Positions 53,684-61,577 of a stretch of 64,000 nt of DNA are shown piece by piece (the stretch's first letter is position 1; the number at the start of each line of letters is the position of its first letter). The stretch is from Flavobacterium fragile (GTDB lineage: Bacteria; Bacteroidota; Bacteroidia; Flavobacteriales; Flavobacteriaceae). The notes under the pieces were generated by a model. It was not told the DNA's origin. It made no database searches and worked only from the letters and a program-made list of their open reading frames with translations. A program made the translations under genes and the position numbers. The DNA lies in the NCBI RefSeq assembly GCF_023634865.1, contig NZ_JAMLJN010000010.1:36766-100765 (forward strand). The letters are read 5' to 3'.

Positions 53684-55852
53684 CTAAGCAGGTTGCACAT
53701 ATTCCAATTGCTCTAAGCTCACTTTTGAAGTAAAAATTCCATAGTTTACCGTAGCTTTTGTCTTTTCAATCGCGTCTATGGTTCCGATGGCTTTCCCATC
53801 TTTCATGCGAACACGATCTCCAACTTTTAAAATTACTTTAGGTTTGTTTTCTTCTTCAATTTTGGCTTTTATTTTCTTTTCTTTTTTTTCGGTTCGGATT
53901 TCTTCCACCTTAACTTTTACTTCTTCTTGGACTTTTTTGTGAATCACTTCTTTGACTTTCTTTTCTTTTGCGGAAAGTTTTCTGCGTTTTGAATTTTCGA
54001 TTTCTACGATTTTCAAAAATTCTCCAATCAAAGTCTTTTTGTCTTTGTTATTAAAATAACTCTCTGAAATATCATCAATTTTTTGTCCAATGTAAATCAA
54101 ACGTTGGTTCGCATCGTACAATTCTTGATAGCGTTCCAATTTCTCTTGAATTTTTGCATTGATGGTTTCCATCTTTTTGCTTTCTTCACGTGCTTTTGCT
54201 TCTTCTTCTTTTAAAGTTAAAGAGGTTTTCTCTAATTTAGAACGCTCTTTTTGAAGGGTAGCAATCGTTTTGTCAAAGCGAACTTTTCCGCCTTCTATTT
54301 TCTTTTTAGCACGATTGATTAATCCATATGGAATACCATTTTTTTGTGCAACTTCAAAAGTAAACGAACTTCCCGCTTGTCCTAAAATTAATTTGTACAT
54401 GGGTTCTAACGATTTCTCATCAAACATCATGTTAGCATTTGTAGCGTAAGGCAATTCGTTGGCTAATATTTTTAAATTGCTATAATGAGTTGTAATGATC
54501 CCGAAGGCTTCACGAGCATAGAATTCTTCCAAGAAAGTTTCTGCTAAAGCGCCTCCCAATTCAGGGTCAGAACCCGTTCCAAATTCGTCAATTAGGAATA
54601 AAGTTTTAGCGTTGCATTTCTTTAAGAAATAATTCATATTCTTTAAACGATAGCTATACGTACTCAAATGATTTTCAATAGATTGATTGTCACCAATATC
54701 GGTTAAAATTCGATCGAATAAAAAGGTTTCACTACGTTCATGAACCGGAATTAAAATCCCACTTTGCAGCATTAATTGTAGTAATCCTACCGTTTTTAAT
54801 GAAATCGTTTTTCCTCCAGCATTTGGTCCCGAAATTACAATAATGCGACTTTCATTATGTAATTCAATGGTTTGAGGATAGGTAACCGCTTTCTTTTCCT
54901 TATTGTTTAAATACAAAATAGGGTGGTAGGCTTCTCGGAAAAACATGCGCTTTTCTTCAATTATATTCGGTAGAATTCCGTTGATTTTATTAGCATATTT
55001 TGCTTTTGCAGCAATCACATCAACATCACTCAAAAAGTCTTGATAAGCCGCAATCGTTTCGGTAAACGGACGAATTTCATTAGTCAAACGCTTTAAAATT
55101 CGCATGATTTCTTCGCGTTCTTCATACTCTAAATTGTTTAATTCACGCGAATAGCGTTGTGCTGCTTCGGGTTCGATGTAAGCGATACTTCCTGTTTTAG
55201 AACTTCCTAAAATCGAACCCTTTACTTTTCTTCGATACATGGCTAAAACCGCTAAAACACGGCGATTTTCAACCACAGTTTCTTTAATATCATCTAAATA
55301 ACCAAGCGAATTGTATTGACTCAATGCCATACCAAAACTTTGGTTGATTTTTCCTCGCACCACATTAATACTTCGACGAATATCCACTAAATCGGGAGAA
55401 GCATTGTCTTTAATAATTCCAAACTTATCTACGACTTCATCAATACGTTGAATAATTAATTTCACCACATCTATTTGAGAAGCTTTTTGGTATAAATTTG
55501 GATAATAATCTTCAAATTTCTTTAAAAACTGAATCAACGTAATCGCCGTTTCTGATAGATTGGCAATTTTTTTAAAACTTCCAACTTCCAAGAAACTGTC
55601 TTCGATAGCTAAGAATTTTAGTTCGTAGTTGATGTTCTCAAATCCGTGGTTGGGAATGGCATTATTATTAGAAAACGAAGATAAATATTCAGAAGTTTGC
55701 TTTAAGTTAATAAGCAGTTCTTCTTTGTTTTTAAACGGAGTTATCGCCATCGCTTTTTCTTCACCAATATCGGTGTTACAACGACTGGCAATGGTTTCTA
55801 AAACCGTATTAAATTCTAAATCTTGTAGCGTTTTTTCAGTAATCGAAATCAT
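53684..55852 (-). CDS. mutS2: MutS2-type DNA-binding ATPase, lacking the Smr nuclease domain
   Basis: The 722-residue MutS-family ATPase has a clamp/lever region (1-300), Walker A SGPNAGGKTISLKT (341-354), Walker B LFLIDEFGTGSD (418-429) and a long coiled coil of about 510-660 with many Lys and Glu. It ends with a KOW/SH3-like strand (VGDRVRMKDGKAIGTIDAIE). Most MutS2 proteins of about 780 residues end in an Smr nuclease domain, and none is present here. It may act in recombination control or on stalled ribosomes, but without the Smr endonuclease. Confidence 0.92.
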   Translation of the reverse strand: MISITEKTLQDLEFNTVLETIASRCNTDIGEEKAMAITPFKNKEELLINLKQTSEYLSSFSNNNAIPNHGFENINYELKFLAIEDSFLEVGSFKKIANLSETAITLIQFLKKFEDYYPNLYQKASQIDVVKLIIQRIDEVVDKFGIIKDNASPDLVDIRRSINVVRGKINQSFGMALSQYNSLGYLDDIKETVVENRRVLAVLAMYRRKVKGSILGSSKTGSIAYIEPEAAQRYSRELNNLEYEEREEIMRILKRLTNEIRPFTETIAAYQDFLSDVDVIAAKAKYANKINGILPNIIEEKRMFFREAYHPILYLNNKEKKAVTYPQTIELHNESRIIVISGPNAGGKTISLKTVGLLQLMLQSGILIPVHERSETFLFDRILTDIGDNQSIENHLSTYSYRLKNMNYFLKKCNAKTLFLIDEFGTGSDPELGGALAETFLEEFYAREAFGIITTHYSNLKILANELPYATNANMMFDEKSLEPMYKLILGQAGSSFTFEVAQKNGIPYGLINRAKKKIEGGKVRFDKTIATLQKERSKLEKTSLTLKEEEAKAREESKKMETINAKIQEKLERYQELYDANQRLIYIGQKIDDISESYFNNKDKKTLIGEFLKIVEIENSKRRKLSAKEKKVKEVIHKKVQEEVKVKVEEIRTEKKEKKIKAKIEEENKPKVILKVGDRVRMKDGKAIGTIDAIEKTKATVNYGIFTSKVSLEQLEYVQPA

Positions 55853-55913
55853 TTTTCTTTTTCTAGTAGGTCAAAGTTACAAAGTAATGAATCCATATTG
55901 CAACAGAAATTTA

Positions 55914-55921
55914 TATTTTTG
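55914..55921 (+). promoter_or_regulatory. -7 element of ung
   Basis: A perfect TATTTTTG is 15 nt before the ung ATG. Confidence 0.5.
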
Positions 55922-55935
55922 GTAAAAATTATAAA

Positions 55936-56601
55936 ATGTTTATCAAAAATCAGAGTTGGGAAGTCTTATTAGCATCTGAATTTCAGAAGCCGTATTTTGT
56001 AGAATTGATGCAACAAGTGGAGCAAGAGTATGCTAACACAACTTGTTTCCCACCAAAAGAACTGATTTTTTCAGCCTTTGAGCAATTTGATTCTCAAGAT
56101 ACGAAAGTGGTGATTATTGGACAAGACCCATATCATGGAACAGGTGAGGCGAATGGTTTGTGTTTTTCGGTTAATGATGGCGTGGCGATTCCACCATCGT
56201 TGAAAAATATTTTTACTGAAATTAATTCAGAATATGATAGAATCTTATTTCCAACTTCAGGTAATTTAGAACGTTGGGCAAAACAAGGAATTTTGCTATT
56301 AAACGCTGGTTTAACGGTAAGAAAAGACCAAGCAAATAGTCACAAACACTTACAATGGAATGTTTTTACCGATGCTGTGATTGATTTGATAAATGAGCAA
56401 TTAGAAAACGTGGTGTTTCTATTATGGGGTAGTTTTGCTCAGAAAAAAGGGAAATTGATCAACCGAGAAAAACATTTGGTTTTAGAAAGCGGACACCCAT
56501 CTCCTTTAAGTGCTAACAGAGGCATGTGGTTTGGAAATAATCATTTTACATTGACGAATGAATACCTTAAAGCAAAAGGAAAAGGTGAAGTGGTATGGTA
56601 A
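55936..56601 (+). CDS. ung: Uracil-DNA glycosylase
   Basis: The 221-residue family 1 enzyme removes uracil from DNA. It has the catalytic GQDPYHG (Asp64, His67), the uracil pocket LCFSV, VFLLWGSFAQKKG, and the minor-groove loop GHPSPLSANRG with His187. Full length. It diverges from mutS2 and ends directly against the stop of the converging transglutaminase-like gene. Confidence 0.98.
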   Translation: MFIKNQSWEVLLASEFQKPYFVELMQQVEQEYANTTCFPPKELIFSAFEQFDSQDTKVVIIGQDPYHGTGEANGLCFSVNDGVAIPPSLKNIFTEINSEYDRILFPTSGNLERWAKQGILLLNAGLTVRKDQANSHKHLQWNVFTDAVIDLINEQLENVVFLLWGSFAQKKGKLINREKHLVLESGHPSPLSANRGMWFGNNHFTLTNEYLKAKGKGEVVW

Positions 56602-57528
56602 TTACAACGTTAATGCCCCTAGAATCTCATCACTCATAAATTTACCTCCTGGATATGTAGCGGTGTAATCTAAATTTAACCAAATTTGACCTCTTTCATC
56701 AATATGATAATGGATTTGTTGGTTTTTACTTTCGTCTACAAACAAGACTTCTTTGATGTAATACAAAGCAGTTTCTAAGTCGTTTTTATTTCCAATCAAC
56801 ATTTCTGGATACAAATGCCCTCCTGTATGAATAATTCTGGGTGTACCGCCAATCGCTTTAATACATGCTGCCATCAAAATAGCGTGGTCATCACAATCAC
56901 CAGAAAAGTGTTGTAAACTCTCGGAAGCCGAAGCTATGTACTCTCTTCCTTTCGGATCGTTAACGTAGTTCCAGCGGTTTCTAATTTCTTTAAATACTGC
57001 AAAGCATTGAATCATTCTACGAACATCGCCCGTTTGTTTGATGTCTTTAAAATGTTTGGTTGTTGCTAAAAGGGCAAAATTACGCACTTTAGGATTGGCA
57101 AAATCTACCGCATTAATGATTTTAGTTTTATTAGGAAAAGGAAGCAATTTTGCCACTATTACGTCCTGCGGATTTGGATTTTCACTCATGGAGTAGACCA
57201 TAAATCGGTAGTCTTCAAATACGCGATTGAATCCATAATTTCCAAAAAGGGTTCCGTATAACAAAGCCACTAGGTACAGGAAAACAATCAAAATGATTAT
57301 CGTTTTGACCAATCGTAAAATCAGTTGGATGCTAACTACAAGCACTACAAAAATAAGTATTCGGTCTATATTGTACTTCCATTCTAAATCGATTAAATTT
57401 TGATGTGCAATTAAAAAAAGGGGAATAGCAATTAAGATATTCAATAAAAAAATGACAACATTATCCCACGGCTTCGGTAAAGAAAGCTTTTCTTTGAGTT
57501 CGGCGATAGTTGGAATTTTAATTGTCAT
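56602..57528 (-). CDS. Membrane protein with transglutaminase-like domain
   Basis: The 308-residue protein has three hydrophobic segments (about 23-41, 57-72 and 76-94), then a soluble domain with the transglutaminase-like triad. Cys212 lies in SGDCDDHAILMAA and His238 in TGGHLYPEM, and an Asp follows in NLDYTATYPGG. Such domains act as peptidases or scaffolds. The role is unknown. It converges with ung with no gap. Confidence 0.85.
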   Translation of the reverse strand: MTIKIPTIAELKEKLSLPKPWDNVVIFLLNILIAIPLFLIAHQNLIDLEWKYNIDRILIFVVLVVSIQLILRLVKTIIILIVFLYLVALLYGTLFGNYGFNRVFEDYRFMVYSMSENPNPQDVIVAKLLPFPNKTKIINAVDFANPKVRNFALLATTKHFKDIKQTGDVRRMIQCFAVFKEIRNRWNYVNDPKGREYIASASESLQHFSGDCDDHAILMAACIKAIGGTPRIIHTGGHLYPEMLIGNKNDLETALYYIKEVLFVDESKNQQIHYHIDERGQIWLNLDYTATYPGGKFMSDEILGALTL

Positions 57529-57555
57529 TTCGTTTAAAACGATAAAAATACGGAA

Positions 57556-58401
57556 TTATTTAAGTATCGACTCTATTGGGACTTTTTTGTCGATAATTTG
57601 AAGCTTCAAAAGTTGTTCCATTATTTTATCTAAAGTTGGTGCTGTCATTTGTTTTTGCGACCAACGTGTTACTTTTAACCATTCTTGAATTGCTTCTATT
57701 TTTTGATGGTATTTAGAAGCTAAGGTTCTATCAATACTCGGAATCATTTTGAATTCTTCTGTTGTAGTATTGATAATGTCTAAAATTTGCTCGATTACTT
57801 TTGGATGGTTTTCCAAAACTTCATTACGCACGGCAATTACAAAACAAGGCCAAGGCGTAGGGCAATCGGCAATTCTTCTAAAAATACCTTGATCTACTAA
57901 CGGTTGTGTCATAAAACGTTCCCACATGAAGTAATCAGCTTTTCCTGAAGTTAAAGCTTCTACAGCACCATCAATGGTATTCACGATGTCGAATTGTAAA
58001 TTTTCGGAGTTCCAATTCTGATTTTGAGCATTTACAATACTCATCAAATGCGAACCCGAACCCATGCGAGAAATGGCTACTTTTTTGTTTTCTAAATCGG
58101 AAAGTGTTTTATAGTTAGAATTGGCAGCCACGTGAATTCCCCAAATTAAAGGGCTTTGCACGTAAACTTGCACAATCTTACTGGGGTTTCCAGCAGTAAT
58201 GTCTTTGATGATGCCTTCGGTTAGAATTACAGCAATATCGGTTTCGCCATCGCGTAACATTTGGCACATTTTTCCGGTTCCTTCAGGCACATCGGTCCAT
58301 TGCAAATCGATTCCTACAGCTTCAAATTCGCCATCTTCAATACACATGTGCCAAGGTAAGTTGAAATGTTCTGGTACACCCGCAATTTTGATTGTCTTCA
58401 T
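57556..58401 (-). CDS. NMT1/SsuA-type substrate-binding-fold protein without a signal peptide
   Basis: The 281-residue periplasmic-binding-protein-like chain resembles thiamine-precursor or sulfonate binders. It starts MKTIKIAGVPEHFNLPWHMC, with DLQWTDVPEGTGKMCQML, VAISRMGSGSHLMSIV and ADYFMWERFMTQPLVD. There is no signal peptide or lipobox, and no ABC permease or ATPase gene lies nearby. A cytosolic role, possibly as an enzyme or sensor of the THI5/NMT1 or MqnA-like type, is therefore worth considering. It lies between a transglutaminase-like gene and a nucleoside phosphorylase. Confidence 0.8.
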   Translation of the reverse strand: MKTIKIAGVPEHFNLPWHMCIEDGEFEAVGIDLQWTDVPEGTGKMCQMLRDGETDIAVILTEGIIKDITAGNPSKIVQVYVQSPLIWGIHVAANSNYKTLSDLENKKVAISRMGSGSHLMSIVNAQNQNWNSENLQFDIVNTIDGAVEALTSGKADYFMWERFMTQPLVDQGIFRRIADCPTPWPCFVIAVRNEVLENHPKVIEQILDIINTTTEEFKMIPSIDRTLASKYHQKIEAIQEWLKVTRWSQKQMTAPTLDKIMEQLLKLQIIDKKVPIESILK

Positions 58402-58445
58402 TCTTAAGTTTAAAAAATTAAAGTGTTAAGCGTTTAAAAGTATTT

Positions 58446-58482
58446 GGAATACAGATTTAAAATTTTCTTAAATCTGTGTTCC
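58446..58482. repeat. Long hairpin between the phosphorylase and binding-protein genes
   Basis: GGAATACAGATTTAA (58446-58460) pairs with TTAAATCTGTGTTCC (58468-58482) over 15 bp with one G-T pair and a 7-nt loop. No T-run follows on the minus strand, so it looks more like a repeat or mRNA-end element than a classic terminator. Its arm GGAACACAGAT resembles the GxxExxY flanking repeat. Confidence 0.6.
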
Positions 58483-58488
58483 GTACTA

Positions 58489-59355
58489 TTACTCTGCTAA
58501 CTTATTTAATGCGTATACAATTAATTCATCTACAGCTTTGTATGGGTCTTCACTAAAAGTACCAGTTGCACGGTTTGCAATGATAGCATTTAACGATAAA
58601 CAGTTGTGCCCTAATAGTTTTCCTAAACCGTAAATAGCGCCAGTTTCCATTTCTAAATTCGTCATACGTGTTCCGTTGAAATTGAAACTATCCATTTTCG
58701 AATTTAATTCTGGATCTTGGATTCCTAAACGTACTACACGTCCTTGTGGTCCGTAAAATCCGCCTGCTGTTCCTGTGAATCCTTTGAAGATTTTATCGCT
58801 TTCTAAACGTTTTTCTAAGGTTTTACTTCCTGCAATTACATACGGACGGCCTTTTCTCATGTCCCAATTGGTTTGAGCGATAAACGCTTCTTCCATTTCG
58901 GTTTCTGAAATATCGTCAATTAAATAGGAGCGTAGCATGTTGTCTAATCCTAGGCCATACAAACTCATTACAATGCTATCGCAAGGGATGTCGGCTTGTA
59001 ATGAACCTGAAGTACCGATACGAACGATGTTTAAAGAAGTTAATTCTTTTTTAACGGTTCTTGTTTCTAAATCTACGTTTACTAAAGCGTCTAATTCATT
59101 CATTACGATATCGATGTTGTCTGGTCCAATTCCGGAGGACATAACCGTTATTCTTTTGCCTTTATAAGTACCCGTTTGGGTTTTAAATTCACGCTTTTGA
59201 GTAGTAAACTCGATTGAATCAAAGTGTTTTGTGATTTTTTCTACACGATTTTGATCTCCAACGAAGATAATATCGTTAGCGATTTGTCCCGGTTTTAAAT
59301 TGATGTGATATACACTTCCGTCTGGGTTTAATATTAATTCTGATGCTGCTATCAT
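58489..59355 (-). CDS. Nucleoside phosphorylase (uridine phosphorylase-like)
   Basis: The 288-residue enzyme of the PNP/UDP family cleaves a nucleoside with phosphate. Seen: PGQIANDIIFVGDQNRVEKI, SSGIGPDNIDIVMNELDALV, IVRIGTSGSLQADIPCDSIV (phosphate site), and TNLEMETGAIYGLGKLLGHN with the catalytic Glu. The MET-Glu motif is that of the hexameric family. Uridine is the likely substrate, but related enzymes act on adenosine or inosine. The start is 34 nt after the preceding SUI1-like gene stop, so they may share a transcript. Confidence 0.9.
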   Translation of the reverse strand: MIAASELILNPDGSVYHINLKPGQIANDIIFVGDQNRVEKITKHFDSIEFTTQKREFKTQTGTYKGKRITVMSSGIGPDNIDIVMNELDALVNVDLETRTVKKELTSLNIVRIGTSGSLQADIPCDSIVMSLYGLGLDNMLRSYLIDDISETEMEEAFIAQTNWDMRKGRPYVIAGSKTLEKRLESDKIFKGFTGTAGGFYGPQGRVVRLGIQDPELNSKMDSFNFNGTRMTNLEMETGAIYGLGKLLGHNCLSLNAIIANRATGTFSEDPYKAVDELIVYALNKLAE

Positions 59356-59388
59356 TTGTTTTTTAGTTTAAAGTTTCAGGTTTTAGGT

Positions 59389-59724
59389 TTATCCTCCAAC
59401 TCGTTTGGTTTTAAATCCTTTGTCTTGTAAAAGTTTCATGATTTTATCACGATAATCGCCTTGAATGATGATTTCGCCATCTTTAAAAGAACCACCCACC
59501 GCTAATTTGCTTTTGATTTCTTTGGCTAAGATCTTAAAATCTTCTTCTTCGCCTTCATAGCCTGAAATAATCGTGGTAGGTTTTCCTTTGCGCTTCTCAT
59601 ATTTACAAATCATAGGTTCCTTTTGAACGAATAATTCGTGAGGAGTTTCCTCGATAGCTTCTGGTTCGTTAGAAACTTCGTGGTTAGGGAATAGTTTTTT
59701 TAATTGTTCTTCTAAATCATTCAT
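59389..59724 (-). CDS. SUI1/YciH-like translation initiation factor homologue
   Basis: The 111-residue protein has an acidic N-terminal segment (about 1-35) and an eIF1/SUI1 domain: YEKRKGKPTTIISGYEG, IKSKLAVGGSFKDGEIIIQG and DYRDKIMKLLQDKGFKTKRV. In E. coli the relative YciH inhibits translation initiation in stress and can check start fidelity. It is a normal small bacterial YciH. It is upstream of the nucleoside phosphorylase and next to the GxxExxY cassette. Confidence 0.93.
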   Translation of the reverse strand: MNDLEEQLKKLFPNHEVSNEPEAIEETPHELFVQKEPMICKYEKRKGKPTTIISGYEGEEEDFKILAKEIKSKLAVGGSFKDGEIIIQGDYRDKIMKLLQDKGFKTKRVGG

Positions 59725-59735
59725 AGTTAATTTTT

Positions 59736-59779
59736 TAGAACGCGGATAACACTGATTTTACGGATTATCGCTGATTTTA
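59736..59779. repeat. Left inverted-repeat arm of the GxxExxY cassette
   Basis: The arm contains GAACGCGGAT (59738-59747) and CGGATTATCGCTGATTT (59761-59777). It matches the complement of the right arm at about four of five positions. Confidence 0.7.
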
Positions 59780-59782
59780 TTT

Positions 59783-60160
59783 TTAATAATTTTGAAATAC
59801 TTTTCTACAAAACTCAGGTTTTTTTCCAAAGTTTAATAGAAGGCTTACCTCAATATTTGTGCTTTTTAAATAATTAAGTAGTTGAAATTCATGAGCTTCA
59901 GTAATTGCTTCAGTATCTTTTAATTCTAAAATTACTTTATCGTTTACTATTAAATCGGCATAATATTCTCCTACTTCAATGTTCTTGTAATATACTTTTA
60001 TTTGCTTTTGAGATTCAACTTCAAAGCCGTTATTTTTTAATTCATTATATAATGCATTTTGATAAACTTTTTCAAGAAAACCATATCCTAGTTCATTGTA
60101 TACTTCATAAAATAATTTCAAAATTGAACCTGTTAACTCTTTGTGTAAAATACTACTCAT
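59783..60160 (-). CDS. GxxExxY protein (PD-(D/E)XK_3-like)
   Basis: The 125-residue protein begins MSSILHKELTGSILKLFYEV and carries the name-giving motif GYGFLEKVYQNAL. Further motifs are VYYKNIEVGEYYADLIVN with the nuclease-like Asp, and ILELKDTEAITEAHEFQLLNY with an E-x-K. This fits a small PD-(D/E)XK-type fold (PF13366), so nuclease activity is possible, but no target is known. The start at 60160 is chosen; the longer frame reaches into the right repeat. The gene lies wholly between two inverted repeats, which suggests a mobile or repeat-borne unit. Confidence 0.88.
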   Translation of the reverse strand: MSSILHKELTGSILKLFYEVYNELGYGFLEKVYQNALYNELKNNGFEVESQKQIKVYYKNIEVGEYYADLIVNDKVILELKDTEAITEAHEFQLLNYLKSTNIEVSLLLNFGKKPEFCRKVFQNY

Positions 60161-60172
60161 AATTTTTATTAT

Positions 60173-60213
60173 TAATCTGCGGTAATCCGAAAAACCCGTT
60201 TCATCCGCGTTCC
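60173..60213. repeat. Right inverted-repeat arm of the GxxExxY cassette
   Basis: TAATCTGCGGTAATCCG (60173-60189) and ATCCGCGTTC (60203-60212) are the complements of the left arm, with the outer ten bases perfect. Confidence 0.7.
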
Positions 60214-60242
60214 ATTGTGGCGTGTAAATGTTAATCTTTAAA

Positions 60243-60283
60243 CAAAAAACCAAACCCCAATGTTACTTGGAATTTGGAGTTTG
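60243..60283 (-). terminator. Terminator of the 2OG-Fe(II) oxygenase gene
   Basis: The stem CAAACCCCAA / TTGGAGTTTG (60251-60260 and 60274-60283, one mismatch) is followed on the minus strand by GGTTTTTTG. It lies 22 nt past the stop. Confidence 0.6.
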
Positions 60284-60304
60284 TTTGTTGGAATATTCTT
60301 CCTT

Positions 60305-61258
60305 TTATTTTTTAATCAATCCTAATTCTACTAAACGTTCGTGTAAGAATTCACCAGCGGTGATGTCTTCGTAGCGCTTTGGATTGTTTTCATCGATGCA
60401 TTCTGGTAAGCAATTTAAACTCATGTCGCTTACTGGATGCATGAAGAATGGGATAGAATAACGAGAAGTTCCCCATAGTTCTCTTGGTGGGTTTACCACT
60501 TGGTGAATGGTTGACTTCAACTTGTTATTGGTGTGTCTTGATAACATATCCCCAACATTAATCATTAACTCGTCTGGTTGTGCCATGGCATCAATCCATT
60601 CGCCGTTGTGATTTTGTACTTGTAAACCTTTTCCTTGCGCTCCCATTAATAGAGTAATCAAGTTGATGTCGCCATGTGCTGCGGCACGAACGGCTCCGTC
60701 TTTCGGTTCGTCGGTGATAGGTGGGTAGTGGATAGGACGTAAAATACTGTTTCCGTCTTTGATGTATTTGTCAAAGTAGAATTCGTCTAATCCAATGTAA
60801 AGAGCTAGAGCTCTTAATACGTAAACCCCAGTTTTTTCTAACATTTGATAGGCTTCTTTACCTACGGTGTTGAATTTAGGTAATTCGGTTACTTCTACGT
60901 TGTCTGGATATTCTCCAGCCCATTTTGAACCTTCTGAAACGTATTGTCCAAAATGCCAAAACTCTTTTAAATCTCCAGCCGAACGCCCTTTTGCATGTTC
61001 TTTACCAAAAGACACATAACCACGTTGTCCGCCGATACCTGGAATTTCGTATTTCGCTTTGGTTTCTAGAGGAAGGTTAAAGAAGTTGCGCACTTCTGCA
61101 TATAAATCCTCTACTAGTTTGTCATCTAAAAAATGACCTTTTAGTGCTACGAAGCCGATTTCTTCGTAGGCTTTTCCGATTTCATTTACAAATTTTTGTT
61201 TACGTGCCGGATCATCCGACAGGAAATCACGTAAGTCAACACTAGGAATTTGTTGCAT
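60305..61258 (-). CDS. 2-oxoglutarate/Fe(II)-dependent oxygenase, isopenicillin N synthase-like
   Basis: The 317-residue protein from MQQIPSVDLRDFL matches the IPNS/flavanone-oxygenase superfamily. The N-terminal DIOX_N domain has FVNEIGKAYEEIGFVALKGH, and the Fe site is His195, Asp197 and His252 in HGDINLIT and IHQVVNP. Arg266 in RYSIPFF binds 2-oxoglutarate. It is a soluble single enzyme without a biosynthetic neighbour, and the substrate is unknown. Bacteroidota members are very common and often remain unassigned. Confidence 0.93.
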   Translation of the reverse strand: MQQIPSVDLRDFLSDDPARKQKFVNEIGKAYEEIGFVALKGHFLDDKLVEDLYAEVRNFFNLPLETKAKYEIPGIGGQRGYVSFGKEHAKGRSAGDLKEFWHFGQYVSEGSKWAGEYPDNVEVTELPKFNTVGKEAYQMLEKTGVYVLRALALYIGLDEFYFDKYIKDGNSILRPIHYPPITDEPKDGAVRAAAHGDINLITLLMGAQGKGLQVQNHNGEWIDAMAQPDELMINVGDMLSRHTNNKLKSTIHQVVNPPRELWGTSRYSIPFFMHPVSDMSLNCLPECIDENNPKRYEDITAGEFLHERLVELGLIKK

Positions 61259-61361
61259 ACTTAAAATTAATTGTTCATAAATCAAAGGGGTTTTAACCCA
61301 AGTAAATACAAAGGTAATTATTTATTTTAATTGTGAAAGAGGAAAGTTGTTAACATTGATT

Positions 61362-61446
61362 GGGGATTTGGTGAAGGGGAGATTGGGGGATTGGGAGATA
61401 GGGAGATGGGGAGATTGGTAGATTTGGAGATTGGGAGATTGGGGGA
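61362..61446. repeat. G-rich imperfect tandem repeat (GGGAGATT units)
   Basis: About eleven copies of units like GGGAGATT or GGAGATTGG fill this stretch in a genome that is otherwise AT-rich. Segment 61376-61411 has five G-runs of three or more with loops of 3-5 nt, matching a G-quadruplex pattern on the plus strand. It is in the 292-bp gap between the oxygenase and E1 genes. Confidence 0.75.
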
Positions 61447-61544
61447 TTATGTTCTAATTTTAATTTGAACTTGGCTTTGCTCTTGCATTTGATTTTTTAA
61501 CTTTCTTTTTTTATAACATTTCTCGTCTAAAATGTTATTTTTAT

Positions 61545-61552
61545 TACTTTTG
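61545..61552 (+). promoter_or_regulatory. -7 element of the fused E1 gene
   Basis: A perfect TACTTTTG lies 26 nt before the ATG at 61578, just beyond the G-rich repeat. Confidence 0.5.
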
Positions 61553-61577
61553 AACAAAATTTAATTGTTCCCGTATC

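Noticed and set aside
61362..61446. The G-rich repeat as a CRISPR array
   Set aside because: The units are 8-9 bp and contiguous, with no spacers and no cas genes.
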